Counted from the stretch's first letter, positions 36,817 through 51,879 are shown. The stretch is 64,000 nucleotides of DNA from Acinetobacter tandoii DSM 14970 = CIP 107469 (GCF_000400735.1 NZ_KE007367.1:424672-488671); one strand, 5' to 3'. Numbers and translations are program-made. Notes: generated by a model from the letters alone, not told the origin.

Positions 36817-37926
36817 TTACTGACGACGCATACGGTCAATTTTGTCTTCATCAATTTCAATACCCAGTCCAGCTGTGGTCGGTAACATCAGCTCGAAGTT
36901 TTGATATTGCAGCGGAGTTTTTAAAATTTCTTCGGTCAGTAACAGTGGACCAAACAGTTCAGTACCGTATGCTAAATTATGAAAGGTGGAAAAGACTTGC
37001 GCCGATGCCATAGTGCCAATTGGACCTTCAAGCATGGTGCCACCGTAAAGGTCAATTCCTGCCAGTTTGGCAATTTTTCCAACTTCACTGGCTTCAACCA
37101 AACCGCCTGATTGCGCGATTTTGACTGCAAAGACTGAAGCTCCATTACGTTTTGCTAAGCGATAGGCACTGTCTGGACCCATTAGCGATTCATCAGCCAT
37201 GATGGCGATATCAAAGCGACGGGTAAGACGTTGCATGGCATCAATGTTGTCGATAGCACAGGGTTGTTCAATTAAATCCACACCACCATCTTGTAACTGT
37301 TGAATGCCCTTAACTGCTTCAAGTTCTGACCAAGCACGATTTACATCTACACGAATAGAAACATCTGAACCTAAAGCTTGTTTGATGGCTAAAACATGCT
37401 CTACATCTTCTTCCACACGACGCGAACCAATTTTTAACTTGAAGGTATTGTGGCGTTTGCTGGCAATCATCTGCTGTGCTTCAGCAATATCTTTTTCTGT
37501 ATTGCCAGAAGCCAATACCCAAAGTACTGGGACACTATGTCTTAAACGACCACCAAGTACTTCACTGATGGGTAGACCTAAGCGTTGTGCTTGAATGTCA
37601 AATAGAGCGGTTTGAATGGCATTTTTAGCAAAACGGTTGCCATTGATATTGCGTTTGATTGTTTGTATGGTTTGTGCCACATTCAAACCAGATAATGACT
37701 TGAGTAATGGCGCAAAATAAGTTTCGATATTGGTTTTGACGCTTTCTGGACTTTCTTCGCCATAGCCTAAGCCACCAATTGTGGTTGCTTCGCCCCAGCC
37801 AATAAAGCCATCTTCTGTGGTGACTTTAACCAGAACCAAGGTCTGAGTTTGCATTGTTGCAACCGCCATTTTATGTGGGCGGATTGTCGGTATTTCTACA
37901 AGCAACGTTTCAATCGATTTATACAT
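36817..37926 (-). CDS. catB: Muconate cycloisomerase
   Basis: Enolase-superfamily enzyme that cyclises cis,cis-muconate to muconolactone. The 369 aa protein has the catalytic Lys pair in TFKLKIG, metal ligands in VDVNRAWSE, IEQPC and ADESL, and the second Lys in AVKIAQSGG. It is the first gene of the - strand unit and divergent from the LysR gene catM, with 115 bases between the start codons. Confidence 0.96.
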   Translation of the reverse strand: MYKSIETLLVEIPTIRPHKMAVATMQTQTLVLVKVTTEDGFIGWGEATTIGGLGYGEESPESVKTNIETYFAPLLKSLSGLNVAQTIQTIKRNINGNRFAKNAIQTALFDIQAQRLGLPISEVLGGRLRHSVPVLWVLASGNTEKDIAEAQQMIASKRHNTFKLKIGSRRVEEDVEHVLAIKQALGSDVSIRVDVNRAWSELEAVKGIQQLQDGGVDLIEQPCAIDNIDAMQRLTRRFDIAIMADESLMGPDSAYRLAKRNGASVFAVKIAQSGGLVEASEVGKIAKLAGIDLYGGTMLEGPIGTMASAQVFSTFHNLAYGTELFGPLLLTEEILKTPLQYQNFELMLPTTAGLGIEIDEDKIDRMRRQ

Positions 37927-37966
37927 CTTTCGGCTTCGCTATCTTGATTTGTCTAATTTATTTGAT

Positions 37967-37981
37967 ATACCTTAAAAGAAT
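37967..37981. promoter_or_regulatory. Candidate CatM/BenM operator, catB side
   Basis: ATAC-CTTAAAA-GAAT differs by one base from the ATAC-N7-GTAT consensus bound by CatM and BenM of A. baylyi. It is centred 48 bases upstream of the catB start codon. Confidence 0.45.
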
Positions 37982-38018
37982 GAACTAAACCTGTCGAAGA
38001 TCATTTTTGCATTTTTTT

Positions 38019-38033
38019 ATATTTAAAAGGTAT
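38019..38033. promoter_or_regulatory. Candidate CatM/BenM operator, catM side
   Basis: ATAT-TTAAAAG-GTAT is again one base from ATAC-N7-GTAT, centred 52 bases from the other site and just before the catM start. Together with the first site it also forms an ATACCTT...AAGGTAT inverted repeat. Confidence 0.45.
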
Positions 38034-38041
38034 GAAGTCTT

Positions 38042-38956
38042 ATGGAACTTAGACACCTACGCTATTTTGTAGCGGTTGTAGAGGAACAAAGTTTTACCAA
38101 AGCAGCAGAAAAACTGTTTATAGCCCAGCCTCCGCTGAGTCGGCAGATTCAAAACCTTGAAGCTGAGTTGGGAATTCAGTTGTTTGAGCGGGGTAGTCGG
38201 CCTTTACAGACCACGCCAGCAGGTCAATTCTTCTATCAGCATGCGGTTAAACTTTTGTCTAATGCTGAAGAAGTGAAGTCGATGACTAAGCGTGTGGGTA
38301 TGGTCGAACGTACCGTAACAATGGGATTTGTTGGGTCATTGCTCTATGGTTTATTGCCAAGAATTGTGTATTTATTCCGTCAGCAGCAGCCACAGCTTAA
38401 AATTGAACTGATCGAAATGAGTACTAAAGACCAAATTCAGGCGCTTAAAGAAGGGCGAATTGATGTTGGTTTTGGACGGTTAAGAATTTCTGATCCTGCA
38501 ATTCGTCGTGTGTTATTGCGTGAAGAACCTTTGATGGTTGCGGCTCACAGCAGTCATCCTTTAGCATCGCAAAAACAAGGGGTATATCTTGCAGATTTAG
38601 TTGAAGAAAGTTTGTTCTTATATCCAAGTCATCCTAAACCTAATTTCTCGACCCAAGTCCGTAGCCTATTTTCAGAGTACGGTTTAGAGCCACGTAGTTT
38701 GCGAGAAGTCCGTGAAATTCAATTGGCACTGGGCTTAGTGGCAGCAGGGGAAGGAATTTGCATTGTGCCTGAAAGTGCTTGTAGTATTCAGTTTCCTCAC
38801 TTGAACTACATCCCTTTGTTGGATGATGCCGCAGTTAGTCCAATCTTCCTCGCTATTCGTAGTATGGATGAAAGTGAAGATATCCGCTCGCTATTTGATT
38901 GCATTTATCAAGTTTATGATCTTGAAGCAATTAAATATGATCGAGCGGTGCTTTAA
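38042..38956 (+). CDS. catM: LysR-type activator of the cat-ben genes (CatM/BenM family)
   Basis: A 304 aa LysR regulator with MELRHLRYFVAVVEEQSFTKAAEKL as its winged helix-turn-helix and a muconate-type effector domain. Parts resemble A. baylyi CatM (YLFRQQ, ELIE..TKDQI, GEGICIVP) and parts BenM (SFTKAA, GFVGSLL). It has Arg at 160 and Tyr at 292, the positions (160 and 293) that give BenM its second, benzoate-binding site; CatM has His and Phe there, as I recall. Divergent from catB, it is the only regulator at this cluster. CatM or BenM would be an acceptable name. Confidence 0.88.
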   Translation: MELRHLRYFVAVVEEQSFTKAAEKLFIAQPPLSRQIQNLEAELGIQLFERGSRPLQTTPAGQFFYQHAVKLLSNAEEVKSMTKRVGMVERTVTMGFVGSLLYGLLPRIVYLFRQQQPQLKIELIEMSTKDQIQALKEGRIDVGFGRLRISDPAIRRVLLREEPLMVAAHSSHPLASQKQGVYLADLVEESLFLYPSHPKPNFSTQVRSLFSEYGLEPRSLREVREIQLALGLVAAGEGICIVPESACSIQFPHLNYIPLLDDAAVSPIFLAIRSMDESEDIRSLFDCIYQVYDLEAIKYDRAVL

Positions 38957-38972
38957 TTAAACTAAAGTTTTG

Positions 38973-39884
38973 TTATTCGGACTGATTCAAAAGAAAGCGG
39001 GAAATTTCTCGCTGAAATTTGAAAGGTTCATTAATCAAAATAGCATGACCTGAGCGTTCAAAAATAACTTGCTTGGCATTTTTAACACTATTCGCGATAA
39101 TTTTTTGCCCTTGAGATGGATAAAGTATCGAATTTTCCCCAATGAAAAAAGTTGTGGGACAGCTCAATTCTGTTAAAGATTCTCGATAATCTTCATTGTG
39201 ATATAGATAGTTATTGATATACCACGCTAAATAGTCGAGACGGTGTAAGGGCAAGAGATGTTTTTGTAATTTATCGTATTTTAAGGCGGTGTTCCATAAG
39301 ATGGGGCTTAAACGATGACCATTTTGTAATGATACGAATTTACTCCATATTTTAATAAATTCTTGACGTGAAGCTGGGTCAAGATCTTCTAGACTTTTAA
39401 TAGGAGGTAAGGCCGAGAAAAACAGTGAAATTTCAGCTAAGAGTTTTTTAAAATTTGAGTGTTGTTGACTGAGTAAACCATACGGCCAACGGCTATCTAC
39501 TGTAATTTTGGGTGCTTGATCAATATGTAAATAACAATTGATCGATTGTTTAAAATTTCCATATTTCATGCCATGCATGGCTATTGTTGCACCCATTGAG
39601 AACGCAATAACAGTGAAGTCAGGATACTTTAATTGTTGGATTAATGCCTCTAAATCACGCCAATGACTAGAAATAGCATCTATTTCAGGTATACGGCAGT
39701 GTTTTGAACGACCAAACCCGCGCCAATCCGGAATAATGAATTTAAATTGGTTACTGTTTTGAATTAAAAAAGGTAGCCATTGCCAACTTTGCATGCCTAA
39801 ACCTGAGAGTACTAAAACAGGTTTGCCCTGACCAAATTCACGAACGTACAATTGTTCTTGATCGGGCATTTGATAGTAAGGCAT
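38973..39884 (-). CDS. Alpha/beta hydrolase
   Basis: A 303 aa alpha/beta-hydrolase without signal peptide. The oxyanion region is LSGLGMQSWQW, the RGFGRS loop follows, and the nucleophile elbow is AFSMGATIA (Ser near residue 96). The late PTTFFIGENSILYP and RSGHAILINEP carry the acid and His. Substrate is unknown. It lies 17 bases after the padR-like gene in the same direction, so they probably form a two-gene operon. Confidence 0.8.
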   Translation of the reverse strand: MPYYQMPDQEQLYVREFGQGKPVLVLSGLGMQSWQWLPFLIQNSNQFKFIIPDWRGFGRSKHCRIPEIDAISSHWRDLEALIQQLKYPDFTVIAFSMGATIAMHGMKYGNFKQSINCYLHIDQAPKITVDSRWPYGLLSQQHSNFKKLLAEISLFFSALPPIKSLEDLDPASRQEFIKIWSKFVSLQNGHRLSPILWNTALKYDKLQKHLLPLHRLDYLAWYINNYLYHNEDYRESLTELSCPTTFFIGENSILYPSQGQKIIANSVKNAKQVIFERSGHAILINEPFKFQREISRFLLNQSE

Positions 39885-39901
39885 GGTAATTTCTCTATTT
39901 C

Positions 39902-40444
39902 TTAAGATTGCTCAAATTTTTTCAGGCCTGTAATCATGGTTTCAAGCCATTCAATCCAGCCCACTTCTAAGTTAATGCCTAACTGTAAAATCATTTTATG
40001 AATATATAAAGTGCGATTTTCATTTTCTGTAGATGAGAAGTCTTTGGCAAAAATTTGTTGATAAATTTTCAATTTTTCTTGATGCAACATCAAGTGTCTT
40101 TCTAACTCAGGCAATACAGTAGCCTGACCGACTTGTGCTTCTGCTCTTAAACGTACCATCAGTTCTTCACGCAGTTGAGCGGGCGGGCTTTGCTTGACCA
40201 TCCAGTCAGCCAATTCAGTTCGACCCATTTGCTCTACTTGATAGGTTTTTTTTCGGCTATTGGAACTTTCATCTTCAATGGTTGAAATCCAGCCTTTTTG
40301 CTGCATGGCACTGAGTTCACGATAAATTTGTTGATGTGTCGCATTCCAAAAGAAACCCATAGAACGGTCAAAACGCCGTGCCAGTTCAATCCCTGTACTT
40401 GGTTTTTCCATCAGACTGGTCAACAGAACATGTGCTAAAGACAT
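39902..40444 (-). CDS. PadR-family transcriptional regulator
   Basis: A 180 aa repressor-type protein with the N-terminal PadR winged helix (LAHVLLTSLMEKPSTGIELARRFDRSMGFFWNATHQQIYRELSAMQQKGWI) and a C-terminal helical dimerisation domain (Vir_act_alpha_C-like, from about residue 85). It is divergent from fadH, and two 16-bp palindromes of TGCAAC/GTTGCA type lie between, probably its operators. The ligand is unknown. Confidence 0.9.
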   Translation of the reverse strand: MSLAHVLLTSLMEKPSTGIELARRFDRSMGFFWNATHQQIYRELSAMQQKGWISTIEDESSNSRKKTYQVEQMGRTELADWMVKQSPPAQLREELMVRLRAEAQVGQATVLPELERHLMLHQEKLKIYQQIFAKDFSSTENENRTLYIHKMILQLGINLEVGWIEWLETMITGLKKFEQS

Positions 40445-40477
40445 AAGTTAGCATCAAAAAAATAAGGTACAGATATT

Positions 40478-40493
40478 ATGCAACATGTTGCAT
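40478..40493. promoter_or_regulatory. PadR-type operator 1
   Basis: ATGCAACATGTTGCAT is a perfect 16-bp palindrome 33 bases before the padR-like start codon. Its match to known PadR operators (ATGT-N8-ACAT-like family) is loose, but the paired sites between divergent genes are typical. Confidence 0.65.
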
Positions 40494-40515
40494 AGATTTC
40501 AAAATTGGATTATAA

Positions 40516-42606
<2,091 letters not shown>

Positions 42607-42657
42607 AACCAAGGGGACCTACGGGTCCTCTTTTCATCAATTAAGGAGAACACAACA

Positions 42658-43065
42658 ATGCAATTAAAACAAACCCAAGATGCATTACATAAATGGCACC
42701 ACATGGTTGCAACACGTGACATGGACTATTTAAATGAATTGTTAGCAGACAATGTGGTCTTCAGATCTCCTGTTGCTTTTCATCCTTATGAAGGTAAAGC
42801 CGTGGTGCAGTTTATTCTGAGCAATGTTATTCAGGTATTCGAAAACTTCACCTATCACCGTGAATTTCTGACAGAAAATGCTCAATCTGTTGTTTTAGAG
42901 TTTTCGGCAAATGTCGGGGAAAAAAAGTTGAAGGGGATCGATATGATTCAATTCAATGAACAAGGTCAAATTGTTGATTTTGAAGTGATGATTCGACCCA
43001 AAAGTGGTTTGGAGGCATTGGCTGCTGAAATGGGACAGCGTATTAAGCAGTTTCAGCCTGCTTAA
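42658..43065 (+). CDS. NTF2/SnoaL-like protein
   Basis: A 135 aa protein with the cone-like NTF2 fold: TRDMDYLNELLADNVVFRSPVAFHPYEGKAVV is the usual opening of the SnoaL-like family. Catalytic or binding role unknown. It follows fadH by 51 bases with a good AAGGAGA ribosome-binding site, so it is probably cotranscribed with it. Confidence 0.78.
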   Translation: MQLKQTQDALHKWHHMVATRDMDYLNELLADNVVFRSPVAFHPYEGKAVVQFILSNVIQVFENFTYHREFLTENAQSVVLEFSANVGEKKLKGIDMIQFNEQGQIVDFEVMIRPKSGLEALAAEMGQRIKQFQPA

Positions 43066-43092
43066 TTTATATTTTTTCATACAATTACTGAG

Positions 43093-43824
43093 ATGAAACA
43101 GATGTGGTTAAAACTTTCGACTTTAGCTTTATTGCCTGTGTTGGTGTTCCAAGGAGTAAAAGTTCGCAAGAATACACCACGTCTTTTAGAAGCCAGTGGT
43201 GATCGTGAGGGAATAATTGGTCAAGGGCAGCCATTATCCTTATTAATTTTAGGAGACTCGGCTGCAGCAGGAGTTGGAGTAGAATCACAAAGTGAGGCTT
43301 TGTCTGGCGCGATTCTTCAAGCATTACAAGATGAATATCAGATTCTCTGGAAACTACATGCAAAGACTGGCGATACGACGGAGCAAGTCATTCGGGCAAC
43401 GCAGCATTTAGCACCCCAGCAATATGATGTGGTGGTGACATCGGTCGGTGTGAATGATGTCACCAAATTGACTTCAGTCAAATCTTGGTTGAAGCAACAA
43501 CAGCTTTTATTTGAAGAAATACAGAATCGGTTTCAGCCGAAATTGATTATTGTTACAGGTGTCCCACCGATGCAGCATTTTCCTGCATTGCCGAATCCAT
43601 TGGCATGGTTACTGGGTCAATATGCAACTGCAATGAATCAACAATTACAGCAATATTTAGCGCAGAACAGTCGGTTTAAGTTTCTACATTTTGATATACA
43701 TGCTTTTCAAACAATGAATTTGCCGATGGCAAGTGATGGTTTCCATCCAAGTAAAGAAATTTATGCCATTTGGGGTCAGCAGATCGCCACATTAGTACAG
43801 CAATCTTTTACTCATCATCAATAA
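43093..43824 (+). CDS. SGNH/GDSL-type esterase or lipase
   Basis: A 243 aa protein with an N-terminal hydrophobic anchor (MWLKLSTLALLPVLVFQGVKV) and an SGNH hydrolase domain. Block I is LILGDSAAAGVGVE, so GDSA rather than GDSL, with the nucleophile Ser; block III is SVGVNDVTKL and block V SDGFHPS with the Asp and His. It probably acts at the inner-membrane periplasmic face on an ester; substrate unknown. It lies 27 bases after the NTF2-like gene and 12 before the YheT-like gene. Confidence 0.85.
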   Translation: MKQMWLKLSTLALLPVLVFQGVKVRKNTPRLLEASGDREGIIGQGQPLSLLILGDSAAAGVGVESQSEALSGAILQALQDEYQILWKLHAKTGDTTEQVIRATQHLAPQQYDVVVTSVGVNDVTKLTSVKSWLKQQQLLFEEIQNRFQPKLIIVTGVPPMQHFPALPNPLAWLLGQYATAMNQQLQQYLAQNSRFKFLHFDIHAFQTMNLPMASDGFHPSKEIYAIWGQQIATLVQQSFTHHQ

Positions 43825-43836
43825 TGGTAAATCGAT

Positions 43837-44931
43837 ATGAGAATATCTACTTTAAATAAAATTAAAGTTCTAGGTTCGGAATGGATTGATTCGGTTATCG
43901 GTGCTGAACAACCAAAACTGTACTATAGCCCACAAGGGCAAAGTAAAAAGGTGCTAGAAAAGTTACCTCAGCTTCAACAGAAATATCGCCCAACCCCGTG
44001 GTTATCAAACTCACATGCACATTTATTATATTTTGATGTGATTAAGAAGCGAACCATTCAACTTGAGTATGATCGAATTGATCAGTTGACCATGCAAGAT
44101 GGTGGTGTGACTGCGGTGGCGTGGTATGGTCTAGCTTTACCTCCAGAAACCCCGACGATCATCATTTTGCATACGATTACGGGTAATCTGGCCAGTATGA
44201 GAGAGTTGGTTCGAGATCTGCATCAATATACGGGCTGGCGTATTGCTTTGTGTTTGCGCCGTGGGCATTCAGATTTACCTTTACCTGTACCAAAAATGAG
44301 CTTGTTTGGTTTTACTTCCGATTTACGGGAGCAAGTCACCTATATTCAGCAACAATTTCCAGATTCACCTTTATATGCTGTAGGTTCATCTGCGGGTACA
44401 GGCTTATTGGTTCGTTATTTAGGTGAACAAGGATTTGATACTCCTTTTAAAGCCGCTTTCGCATTATGTCCTGGCTATAACACTGAACTTGGCTTTGTGA
44501 ACATTCATCCTTTTTATAGTAAGGTCATGACTAAAAAGTTATTCAAGACTTTTATCCAGCCTTATTTAACAACTTGGGAACCTGTGACTTCATTGTCGAA
44601 GGTATTGGCGGTCAAAACACTGGCCGAATTTGAGAAAAGTTATTTTGAATTGGCAGGTTATCCTGACTATGCCAGTTATACCCAAGCCATTAATCCCATT
44701 CATGTATTTGAAAATATTAAAATACCTTTGATGGTTTTAAATTCTGAGGATGACCCCGTTTGCCATATCAAAAACTTTTATCCTTATAAATCAGTGATTG
44801 AAAGAATGGAAAATGTTATTGTTGTGACGACCAAAAAGGGCAGTCACTGTGGTTTTTATGAAGGGATTACGCAAACCCGATCATGGGCTGCAAAATTAAT
44901 GGCAGATTATTTAAAATTGCATGTAGATTAA
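43837..44931 (+). CDS. YheT-like alpha/beta hydrolase
   Basis: A 364 aa hydrolase related to bacterial YheT and eukaryotic ABHD1/3. WLSNSHAHLL near residue 52 resembles the family's W.....Q opening; ILHTITGN is the oxyanion strand, AVGSSAGTGLLVRYL the nucleophile elbow, NSEDDPVCH has the acid and KGSHCGFYEG the His. Substrate unknown; short-chain or phospholipid esters have been proposed for the family. It is the last gene before a strong terminator, so fadH to here may be one unit. Confidence 0.85.
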   Translation: MRISTLNKIKVLGSEWIDSVIGAEQPKLYYSPQGQSKKVLEKLPQLQQKYRPTPWLSNSHAHLLYFDVIKKRTIQLEYDRIDQLTMQDGGVTAVAWYGLALPPETPTIIILHTITGNLASMRELVRDLHQYTGWRIALCLRRGHSDLPLPVPKMSLFGFTSDLREQVTYIQQQFPDSPLYAVGSSAGTGLLVRYLGEQGFDTPFKAAFALCPGYNTELGFVNIHPFYSKVMTKKLFKTFIQPYLTTWEPVTSLSKVLAVKTLAEFEKSYFELAGYPDYASYTQAINPIHVFENIKIPLMVLNSEDDPVCHIKNFYPYKSVIERMENVIVVTTKKGSHCGFYEGITQTRSWAAKLMADYLKLHVD

Positions 44932-44958
44932 AGTTTTGATGACTTTTTATCGAGCATT

Positions 44959-44990
44959 AAAAAAACCAGTTCATTTGAACTGGTTTTTTT
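44959..44990 (+). terminator. Bidirectional terminator after the YheT-like gene
   Basis: AAAACCAGTTCA and TGAACTGGTTTT pair perfectly around a TT loop with further A/T pairs and a T run on both strands. It separates the + genes from the convergent lipoprotein gene at 45005. Confidence 0.9.
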
Positions 44991-45004
44991 AAATAAATTT
45001 TAAA

Positions 45005-45412
45005 TTATTTATTGTCTAATGCAGGAGTTGCAGCGGCAATTGCAGCAGCGACAGCATCATCTTCTGACTGAGCAGCTGTATTTGGTTTCGGCTGTTGTAC
45101 AGCTTGAGCTGGTTTCTCTTCAGCTTTAGGTGCTTCAGTTACTTGAGAAGTAGCTGGTTTAGGTGCTTCTTCACGACGAATTTCAGTCGTAGTATTTGGA
45201 GTTTGCTCACGCACAACTTCAACTTGAGTCGGGATTACAACTTCAGCTTCAGGTTTAGATGCTTCTAACGGTTGGAACTGCGCTTGTTCAGTTGCTTCAG
45301 AAGCAGCTTGAGCTGTTTCAGTTTGCTCATCCTTAGGCTCTTCTTTTTTCACACATGCTGTAAGTAATAAACCCATTGCAAGGGCACCACAAATTAAAAA
45401 TTTCTTATTCAT
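45005..45412 (-). CDS. Small Ala/Glu-rich lipoprotein of unknown function
   Basis: A 135 aa protein with lipobox LLLTAC at residues 15-20 and KKEEP after the Cys. The mature part is low in complexity (Ala, Glu, Gln, Pro, Val, Thr), with no folded domain that I recognise; it may be an extended envelope linker. Monocistronic, divergent from pyrG with about 230 bases between. Confidence 0.7.
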   Translation of the reverse strand: MNKKFLICGALAMGLLLTACVKKEEPKDEQTETAQAASEATEQAQFQPLEASKPEAEVVIPTQVEVVREQTPNTTTEIRREEAPKPATSQVTEAPKAEEKPAQAVQQPKPNTAAQSEDDAVAAAIAAATPALDNK

Positions 45413-45573
45413 AATTGCACAAAATAAAGCATAAATAGAGTGCGCGTAGTATAGCAGTAAAATTACAGATGAAAAATCCTGAGATTCCCCACTAAATTTT
45501 TATCGGAAATGCTGATAGAATAGCCAATTGTTTATTGATCTATGAATTGCTGCTAATTGACTTTGCTTTCTAG

Positions 45574-47277
<1,704 letters not shown>

Positions 47278-47315
47278 GAATAAGGTAGGTCTAGGACTAA
47301 ACTAGGAAAGTTTAA

Positions 47316-48173
<858 letters not shown>

Positions 48174-48199
48174 TGCTTTCTAAGGCATCTCGTTATTAA

Positions 48200-49507
<1,308 letters not shown>

Positions 49508-49515
49508 GCGATTGA

Positions 49516-49926
49516 ATGCTATTTATGTTAAATGTATTTGACTCCGTTGCGAGTAAATTACTATTGGGCCTTGCGATCGTACTGATCGCAGGGTTTCAGT
49601 ACTTATTTTGGTTTGGTGAAGGTGGTTACCATGATCATCAACAACTGACTCAAAAAATCCAACAACAAACAGAAATTAATGATGAGCTTAAAGAGCGTAA
49701 TCGCGTTCTTGCAGCTGAAGTTTATGATTTAAAAAATGGTGTTGAAGCCATAGAAGAACATGCTCGTTTAGATTTAGGTTTGGTTAAACCGCGTGAAACG
49801 TTTGTTCAAATGAGTACCATCAGTACACAATATAAACCTATTTATATTGATCCTAATGCTAAAGCAGATTTGCGCACCAATGAAGATGACAATGCTATCC
49901 CACCAGAGCCAGTTAATGAGCAATAA
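49516..49926 (+). CDS. ftsB: Cell division protein FtsB
   Basis: Bitopic septum protein of the FtsQLB complex. A single membrane segment (LLLGLAIVLIAGFQYLFWFG, about residues 15-34) is followed by a coiled coil (QQLTQKIQQQTEINDELKERNRV) and the conserved IEEHARLDLGLVKPRETFVQ. At 136 aa the C-terminal tail is longer than in E. coli (103 aa). An ATG three codons later (49525) is an alternative start. It overlaps ispD by 11 bases. Confidence 0.93.
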   Translation: MLFMLNVFDSVASKLLLGLAIVLIAGFQYLFWFGEGGYHDHQQLTQKIQQQTEINDELKERNRVLAAEVYDLKNGVEAIEEHARLDLGLVKPRETFVQMSTISTQYKPIYIDPNAKADLRTNEDDNAIPPEPVNEQ

Positions 49927-50608
49927 GCTTTGGGTTGTGATTCCTGCCGCAGGTTCTGGACGTCGTTTTTCGCAGTCTGAATTAAAACAATATCAATTGC
50001 TTGATCACAAAACTGTATTAGAGCATACAGTGGAGAGATTAAACGGTTTAGCACTAGCAGGTTATGTACTTGCTGTCGCACAAGATGACAATATAATTTC
50101 AACCTTGGCTTTGGCTGCTCCTGAAAAATCACATTTTTGTATTGGTGGTAACGAGCGAGTTGACTCTGTATTAAATGCCTTAACTTATCTCACGCAAATT
50201 GCGGATAAAGATGATTGGGTGTTGGTGCATGATGCAGCACGTCCTTGTGTCACTTTGCCTGTGTTAAATACATTGGTTCATAAAGCGATTGAAACAGATC
50301 AAGCTGCTATTCTTGCCATTCCAGTCCGCGATACTTTAAAGCGGGTTGAAACTGAAGCGATCATCAGTCAGACAGTAAGTCGTGATTTATTATGGCAAGC
50401 TCAAACTCCGCAAATGGCTAAACTGGGTGTATTAAAACAAGCAATTGAACTGGCTTTACAAGATCAGCAAGTGATTACCGATGAAGCCAGTGCGCTTGAA
50501 TATGCAGGACATCCTGTACAAGTGGTTCATGGGCGCTCGGATAATATCAAAATTACCTATCCAGATGATTTGCAGTTGGCGCGTTTGATCATCCAGTCGC
50601 AAAGCTAA
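49916..50608 (+). CDS. ispD: 2-C-methyl-D-erythritol 4-phosphate cytidylyltransferase
   Basis: MEP pathway enzyme that transfers CMP from CTP to MEP. The N-terminal nucleotide loop VIPAAGSGRRF, HDAARPCV and the late KITYPDDLQLA are diagnostic; length is 230 aa. ATG 49916 lies inside the end of ftsB; the earlier codons of the open frame from 49847 are not needed. In E. coli ispF follows at once; here ispF is 3.8 kb away. Confidence 0.95.
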   Translation: MSNKLWVVIPAAGSGRRFSQSELKQYQLLDHKTVLEHTVERLNGLALAGYVLAVAQDDNIISTLALAAPEKSHFCIGGNERVDSVLNALTYLTQIADKDDWVLVHDAARPCVTLPVLNTLVHKAIETDQAAILAIPVRDTLKRVETEAIISQTVSRDLLWQAQTPQMAKLGVLKQAIELALQDQQVITDEASALEYAGHPVQVVHGRSDNIKITYPDDLQLARLIIQSQS

Positions 50609-50734
50609 TTTAAAAAACTTCTGCGCTTGCAGTGAATGTTTACGAAATAATTTTCCTGAACGTGGAATTAAGCATTCACTCTATCGCAGTTTAAATTTAT
50701 ACTTTGCTCACTTTTAGCTGTATTGCCTCATCAG

Positions 50735-51871
50735 ATGATACCTTCTCAACAGTATCGTTTCTTACGCCAATCCTTACGTGATGGTCGAAGTATTAAAGAC
50801 GATTCCTCCAAATGGCACCGTTTACATCTTGATCCTTGGTTGTTGGGATTGTTGGTTGTAAATTCTATTATTGGTTTAATGGCTGTTTATAGTGCCACTG
50901 CTGAAGATATGGGAATGGTACTGCGTCAGGCCACCAGTTTTGGTGTGGGTTTTATTCTGTTATTTCTTTGTGCACAAATTCCACCGAAGGTTTATCAGGC
51001 GACGAGTCCGTATTTCTATCTGATTTCAATTGTGTTGTTGGTTTTGGTACTTGTGATAGGTGATACTCGTTTAGGTGCTAAGCGTTGGTTGACTATACCA
51101 GGTATTGGCAGTATGCAACCCAGTGAGTTTATGAAGTTTGCCATGCCGTTAATGATGGCATGGTATTTTGCTAGAAAGCGATTTCCACCCAAATTGATTC
51201 ATATTTTGGGGGCACTGGTCATTATGTTTGTGCCATTTGTGTTGGTTGCCTTACAGCCCGACTTATCCATTGGTTTGATTATTCCAGGGATTTTTGTACT
51301 GTTTTTAAGTGGTATGTCTTGGAGACTCATTCTAGGGGCTTTAACCGCGTTAGCTGTTGCTGCACCCGTGTTATGGATGTATGTTTTACAGGCTTACCAA
51401 AAGAAGCGGGTATTAACGCTATTTGATCCAGAATCTGATGCGCTAGGTGCGGGCTGGAATATTATTCAGTCGAAAATTGCGATTGGTTCTGGTGGATTAA
51501 TGGGTAAAGGGTATTTAGAAGGTACTCAATCTCATTTGGGTTATTTGCCTGAACATCATACCGACTTTATTTTATCGACCTATTCAGAAGAGTTCGGATT
51601 TTTAGGTGTGATATTCCTATTTGCGCTTTATGCAGCCATTATTTTCCGCTGTATGATGATTGGTCTAAACTGCTTCCATAACTATGGTCGTTTGTTGGCG
51701 AGTGCAATTGGTCTGACCTTCTTCTTCTTTGTTTTTTTAAATTCTGGCATGATCAGTGGTATTTTACCTGTAACAGGGGATCCCTTGCCTCTAATGAGTT
51801 ATGGCGGTACAGCGGTAATTGCACTACTAGCTGGCATGGGAATAGTTATGTCAGTGCATACGCACCGTTAA
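50735..51871 (+). CDS. rodA: Rod shape-determining protein RodA (SEDS glycosyltransferase)
   Basis: Peptidoglycan polymerase of the elongasome, partner of PBP2. The roughly 378 aa membrane protein has ten hydrophobic segments, the SEDS motifs TRLGAKRWLTI, QPSEFMKFAMP, the catalytic-region YLPEHHTDFI and GDPLPLMSYGGTA. The start is uncertain: TTG 50723 or ATG 50735, neither with a clear ribosome-binding site. No mrdA (PBP2) lies beside it. A terminator follows at once. Confidence 0.93.
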   Translation: MIPSQQYRFLRQSLRDGRSIKDDSSKWHRLHLDPWLLGLLVVNSIIGLMAVYSATAEDMGMVLRQATSFGVGFILLFLCAQIPPKVYQATSPYFYLISIVLLVLVLVIGDTRLGAKRWLTIPGIGSMQPSEFMKFAMPLMMAWYFARKRFPPKLIHILGALVIMFVPFVLVALQPDLSIGLIIPGIFVLFLSGMSWRLILGALTALAVAAPVLWMYVLQAYQKKRVLTLFDPESDALGAGWNIIQSKIAIGSGGLMGKGYLEGTQSHLGYLPEHHTDFILSTYSEEFGFLGVIFLFALYAAIIFRCMMIGLNCFHNYGRLLASAIGLTFFFFVFLNSGMISGILPVTGDPLPLMSYGGTAVIALLAGMGIVMSVHTHR

Positions 51872-51879
51872 AAAGCATT

